DNA of 64,000 nt from positions 162,346 through 226,345 of the forward strand of contig NZ_LJOD01000007.1 in NCBI RefSeq assembly GCF_001295265.1. Direction: 5' to 3'. Both the position numbers and the translations under genes were made by a program. The notes under the pieces are model-generated. The model saw only the letters and a list, made by a program, of their open reading frames with translations, did no database searches and was not told where the DNA came from. This document shows positions 60,420-64,000 of the stretch, piece after piece; the first letter of the stretch is position 1, and each line of letters opens with the position of its first letter. Source of the stretch: Chryseobacterium indologenes (GTDB taxonomy: Bacteria > Bacteroidota > Bacteroidia > Flavobacteriales > Weeksellaceae).

Positions 60420-63131
60420 TTAACTACTTGTTATTCCAGTGAATATTCCATTAATGAAATTCAAATATGATGGCGTTGCTGTTCCGTCGGAAAATTTTAC
60501 TTTAGCTGTCACCCCGATACTGCCGGCTACTCTAATATTTCCATTGGCGATATCTAATGCAAGGTTGTCTGTGCCGTTGGCCGCACTCAATAATAGACAG
60601 GTATGAAATGTTCCGTCTGACTTCTCGTCTCTTATGGTTAGCATAGGCGCTCCGGTTGTGCCGACAATTTGAACAAACTTTTTATTTGCGGATGTGTAGT
60701 CGCCTGTGACAAACCATCCCTGTGGAGATTCTAATCCGTTAGAGGAAATTGTAAAGTAATTATTGCCCGCAGTGTTGCCAAAGGTTCCCTGTTGTGCATT
60801 AATTGTTCCAGTAAACGTGCCAGAAGTTGCGGTTATCACGCCTTTAATATCAGCGTTTTCCGCAATCATTTTTCCGTTATGCTGCACCCGGAAAGGAGCT
60901 GTATTTCTGTTTGCATAATCTTTCCCTGCTCCGAATCGTATACTCGTTCCGGTGATGTCTCCCGCATCTGTTGTACTGGAGATAAACGCGTTTTTTGTTG
61001 TAGCGTCGCCAACTTCGATGACCTGAGACATCAGTAGCCCTCCATTAATCGATGTAAACCCATCTGATCCGGTTAGAAATTTGATTTTTCCTTTAATTTC
61101 TCCCGTATCCAGATTAAACTGTGTTTGCGAATCCAAAGAAGAAATAATTCCGGTTCTGATTAGTCCGCCGTTTATGGTTGTTGTACCAACGGTGATTGAT
61201 AATACTCGCACGTTTTCCACTACAGAATGAAGCACACCGATAAGAAAATAATAATCATTAGCATCAGAATCGAACTTTATTTGTTCCTGCGTGAAGACAA
61301 TTGAGCCGGTCTGATCGGTTTTGGAACATTTCCCATAAACATATCTGAACTGATCATCTGGAATCGTTTCTACAACTTCCGGAATATTCCATTCTTTGTC
61401 CATTGTCTGCGAGTAGATGATTCCCGGATTGATTTTTATTTTATTCTTATCGTTTTCAAACATTACATAGAAAACAACACTGCAGCTTATTTGCTGGGAA
61501 CGGGCGCCAACAGAAATCATGTTTGTTTCAATAGAGTTCGGTCGTATGTTCTCTGGGAGAAAATAATCATCCGTGTCAAAGACGAGATTCTTCAGTTCCT
61601 CGGTTGTTTTCAATCCCAGTTTTGAATAATTGATCTGTCCTAGATTGGTAATTGACATTACATTCTTGATCTCTTTAATATCCAGAACCAGCTGTGAAGC
61701 GTAATTTATCTCATATGAATCAGCTATAACAATCTTAGTCCGGAACGGATTATAATCCCCCCCTTGGATGAAGTCTGTTGTAATTTGATTTACACGCAGA
61801 ACCTTGTCAATTCCTAAATCTGAATCATACACACCTATATAGTCTCCTATATCAAAACGGCCGATTCCGATTTTTTCCATATAGGTCGGATCGACATTGA
61901 GATCATAAGAAACTTTAGCATTCTTATTTAATTCAAATTGTTCAATCCCCTTCTGTAAAAGTTCGTTTTCGGCATTATCTATATATGTTTTAGGCATTAC
62001 AATATCAAGCAGCACATATTCGTCACCAACAGCAAATTGAAATGCTGCAGAAGCTTCGTCCGGGAAACTCTGTCCCTGGTCATTTTTGAAAGGAATGATT
62101 TCAAATGATTTTGTAGCATGGTTATACCCGCCCTTTTTGATCTCGAATTCATATCCAGCCAGATTACCAGTATTAAAATGTACTTTCGCAGAAGTTCCAG
62201 CAATCAGATATTTAGTCGTTACTCCATCGGATTCCTTTTCATTAAGATCAAAGTCCATGGTAGAATCCGAAAACTTGAACTTTGTGTCACCTAAAGAAGT
62301 TATTTTGCCTGTTCTTTTTGGGGAAATTTCATCAAAGGTTATGGAGCCTTCTTTTAAGCCGAAAGAAGCGATCGATCCCGCGTCCTCCAAGTTATCAGCT
62401 CCCGGAAGCTTCAAACGCTTACTGAAGTTTCTGTATTCATTAGGAATATTGTTCGTTCCTCCGAAAACGTACAGGCGATTGATAATGTCATTATCATCAA
62501 CATTGCTTCGCGTTAATGAATATAGCCCCTTACCTTTACCGTACTCAAACTTTATTGGAACTTTTTTGCCATAGTCTCCGGTGTGAATTACATATTTTCC
62601 ATTTTCGTATTTAACCCAAAAATCGGTCTTGAATTCTGAGCAGATCTTCTGCAGGGCCGACAGACATGTATCATCCCCGAATGTTATTGTTTTAGTTTCG
62701 CCGTTGGTAAAGTTTCCAATTTCCCAATTGGTAGAGAAGCGCTGCATATTGTTTTTCAATGCCAACAGGAAAACTTCAATATTTCCAATCAAAGGAAACT
62801 CCAGGTCTGGACCGAAACCAGTGGCATCAGCGTTGAAGTATTTACAACGAAGCAGGTCAAACATAAGGCCTTGCGCTGTTATGTTGTATTCATACTCCCT
62901 TTCTGATTTTTTTGTACAGCCTGGCAAAACATTGATGCGATAAACAGAGCCGAACACAATAAAATAATCATTGATTCTAATGTCTAGGACTTCACAAGAG
63001 TTCATCTTAATCGTTAATGCGTCATCAGATAGCAGAACACGATTTAATGTAGCCGAATCCACAGAACGTTTCCCTCGCTCAATCAAGTTGAACAAGGGTG
63101 TGCCGCTTCTATATAGTACGATTTTATTCAT
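60420..63131 (-). CDS. Large phage tail protein (tail tip / minor structural protein)
   Basis: A 903-residue protein. The N-terminal 500 residues look like a baseplate hub or phage minor structural (Tal/gp27-like) domain (MNKIVLYRSGTPLFNLIERG; SEREYEYNITAQGLMFDLLRCKYF; DIGDYIGVYDSDLG). The second half has beta-rich receptor-binding-type repeats (TTTINGGLIRTGIISS; TSGTFTGTINAQQGTFG). It probably forms the tail tip and contacts the host. It overlaps the next upstream gene by 8 nt and lies 10 bp before the holin. Confidence 0.75.
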   Translation of the reverse strand: MNKIVLYRSGTPLFNLIERGKRSVDSATLNRVLLSDDALTIKMNSCEVLDIRINDYFIVFGSVYRINVLPGCTKKSEREYEYNITAQGLMFDLLRCKYFNADATGFGPDLEFPLIGNIEVFLLALKNNMQRFSTNWEIGNFTNGETKTITFGDDTCLSALQKICSEFKTDFWVKYENGKYVIHTGDYGKKVPIKFEYGKGKGLYSLTRSNVDDNDIINRLYVFGGTNNIPNEYRNFSKRLKLPGADNLEDAGSIASFGLKEGSITFDEISPKRTGKITSLGDTKFKFSDSTMDFDLNEKESDGVTTKYLIAGTSAKVHFNTGNLAGYEFEIKKGGYNHATKSFEIIPFKNDQGQSFPDEASAAFQFAVGDEYVLLDIVMPKTYIDNAENELLQKGIEQFELNKNAKVSYDLNVDPTYMEKIGIGRFDIGDYIGVYDSDLGIDKVLRVNQITTDFIQGGDYNPFRTKIVIADSYEINYASQLVLDIKEIKNVMSITNLGQINYSKLGLKTTEELKNLVFDTDDYFLPENIRPNSIETNMISVGARSQQISCSVVFYVMFENDKNKIKINPGIIYSQTMDKEWNIPEVVETIPDDQFRYVYGKCSKTDQTGSIVFTQEQIKFDSDANDYYFLIGVLHSVVENVRVLSITVGTTTINGGLIRTGIISSLDSQTQFNLDTGEIKGKIKFLTGSDGFTSINGGLLMSQVIEVGDATTKNAFISSTTDAGDITGTSIRFGAGKDYANRNTAPFRVQHNGKMIAENADIKGVITATSGTFTGTINAQQGTFGNTAGNNYFTISSNGLESPQGWFVTGDYTSANKKFVQIVGTTGAPMLTIRDEKSDGTFHTCLLLSAANGTDNLALDIANGNIRVAGSIGVTAKVKFSDGTATPSYLNFINGIFTGITSS

Positions 63132-63393
63132 TGGTTGTTACCTCTACTTCTTGATTATCATGAATAACTTTCAGGACCTCATTCACAGAATGAAAGCCAG
63201 CATAGTAAAATTGTTGGTCTCCGTTGGCGTTCTCTTCAATTCTGACAGCCCGTGCTCGGCTAATATCTCCATAGAATATAACACGGTAAACATTTATGTC
63301 TCCTTCTTTTACGACTGAGTAAGTTCCACCATTTACAATGGTTTCGACCTTATCGTTTAGTCTCTCCTTAATTATTAATAAAATTTCTTCCAT
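63124..63393 (-). CDS. Small phage structural-region protein
   Basis: An 89-residue protein (MEEILLIIKERLNDKVETIV; VYRVIFYGDISRARAVRIEE). It lies between the beta-helix protein and the tail protein, overlapping the latter by 8 nt. Function unknown. Confidence 0.6.
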   Translation of the reverse strand: MEEILLIIKERLNDKVETIVNGGTYSVVKEGDINVYRVIFYGDISRARAVRIEENANGDQQFYYAGFHSVNEVLKVIHDNQEVEVTTNE

Positions 63394-63405
63394 TATTATA
63401 ATTAT

Positions 63406-64000
63406 TTAAACATATTGAGCCGTTTTGTAAATACCTCCGGATTCTTCAACGTGAGTATTAACCCGGACGAATCCGGAAACACGAGTTTCTCCAGTGTTTT
63501 GAGTTCTTACCCCTGTAGTTGATCCCAGTATTCTCGTTGACCCAGATAATAAAAGCTTACATCCGTTATTAATAATGTTGTTGGCTGAAGTATTGCCCGC
63601 ATTGCCTACCATTGTATTATTGATAACTATAACGCCATTTGAATTTGAAACCTGAAGGAATGGCCCCATCAGAGTTTCAGACCAGCAGTTTTCAAAAGTA
63701 ATATCTACTCCTTCACCTCCTGGGCTTAATCTTGTTGCTCTTACTCCTCCTGTATTTGTGTTGCCAGTGGTTCCACATCTTTCAAAGTTGCAAGATCTAA
63801 AAGTTAGGTTAGCGGCTCGATCAATATCAACGGCCAATCCTGGAATTCTTTGAAAATAAACAAAGTTGTACTGATTAAGATTTGCCTGCATATACCCCGC
63901 TGCACTTTGATCGCTTGTAAGAATATTAAAGCCAGCATCCTGAACATCACAATAATCAAATGTATGCCCCATAACGCCAGTTAGTCGAACAGACCAAACT
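63406..64000 (-). CDS. Right-handed beta-helix protein, probable tailspike or tail fibre (5' end outside window)
   Basis: The frame is open to the window edge, so the start is missing; ATG 63972 is internal, since the frame upstream reads VWSVRLTGV without a stop. The visible 198 residues show repeated short strands and Asn ladders (LTFRSCNFERCG; ITFENCWSETL; VIVINNTMVGNAG) of a pectate-lyase-like beta-helix. Such proteins form tailspikes that bind or cut surface polysaccharide. Confidence 0.7.
   Translation of the reverse strand, partial: VWSVRLTGVMGHTFDYCDVQDAGFNILTSDQSAAGYMQANLNQYNFVYFQRIPGLAVDIDRAANLTFRSCNFERCGTTGNTNTGGVRATRLSPGGEGVDITFENCWSETLMGPFLQVSNSNGVIVINNTMVGNAGNTSANNIINNGCKLLLSGSTRILGSTTGVRTQNTGETRVSGFVRVNTHVEESGGIYKTAQYV

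Noticed and set aside
1..64000. CRISPR array or rRNA genes
   Set aside because: No regularly spaced direct repeats with unique spacers and no rRNA-like stretch were seen.

Overview
The window reads as a chromosomal segment of a Bacteroidota bacterium of the family Weeksellaceae, most likely Chryseobacterium or a close relative. This rests on the AT-rich sequence, secreted enzymes with type IX secretion (T9SS) C-terminal sorting domains, a fused hisB and hisIE in one his operon, and the Bacteroidota promoter signature (-7 TAnnTTTG, sometimes with a -33 TTG) in front of many genes. I could run no database search, so family names come from motif reading.

Positions 1-37 kb are host chromosome. 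They hold a truncated T9SS-type endonuclease I, an acyl-CoA dehydrogenase, a reprolysin-like T9SS metalloprotease, a lipoprotein with a TNT-like NAD-glycohydrolase domain next to a possible immunity gene, a small MazG-like/thioredoxin/DUF4230 operon, the complete leucine operon leuA-leuC-leuD-leuB (minus), thrS-infC, rpmI-rplT separated from infC by two unrelated genes, two tandem T9SS M28 peptidases, and the complete histidine operon hisG-D-C-B-H-A-F-IE (minus). The his operon is preceded by a readable attenuator: a 21-residue leader peptide with His-His-Tyr-Tyr-Tyr-His, a terminator, and a competing antiterminator pairing. A glycosyltransferase, dapD, a membrane methyltransferase-like protein and an NlpC/P60 lipoprotein follow.

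Positions 37-39.5 kb are an accessory stretch with an AbiH-family abortive-infection gene, a 48-residue convergent ORF and an unexplained inverted-repeat region.

From about 39.5 kb to the window end lies a prophage. Its left boundary is visible: only the 3' part of a tRNA-Ala(GGC) gene (39464-39507, minus), from anticodon arm to acceptor, remains next to its terminator, and 80-110 bp inside the element are three spaced TTGTTAC repeats that look like integrase arm sites. No integrase is in the window. Just inside the boundary are accessory genes: three secreted DUF4468-like paralogues and a compact lipoprotein/membrane-protein/cytoplasmic-protein unit. A repressor gene (minus) diverges from the early promoter, which carries two near-identical palindromic operators. 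Rightward early genes include a Rad52-like annealing protein plus YqaJ exonuclease, replication-type proteins, an HNH-like protein, YopX, a C5-cytosine methyltransferase, a SprT-like protein and many small phage ORFs. Leftward genes from the right side are umuDC, a lysis cassette (holin, apparent unimolecular spanin, two mini-genes, lysozyme, mostly joined by ATGA overlaps), a 903-residue tail protein and a beta-helix protein cut by the window end. Capsid and packaging genes must lie beyond 64 kb.
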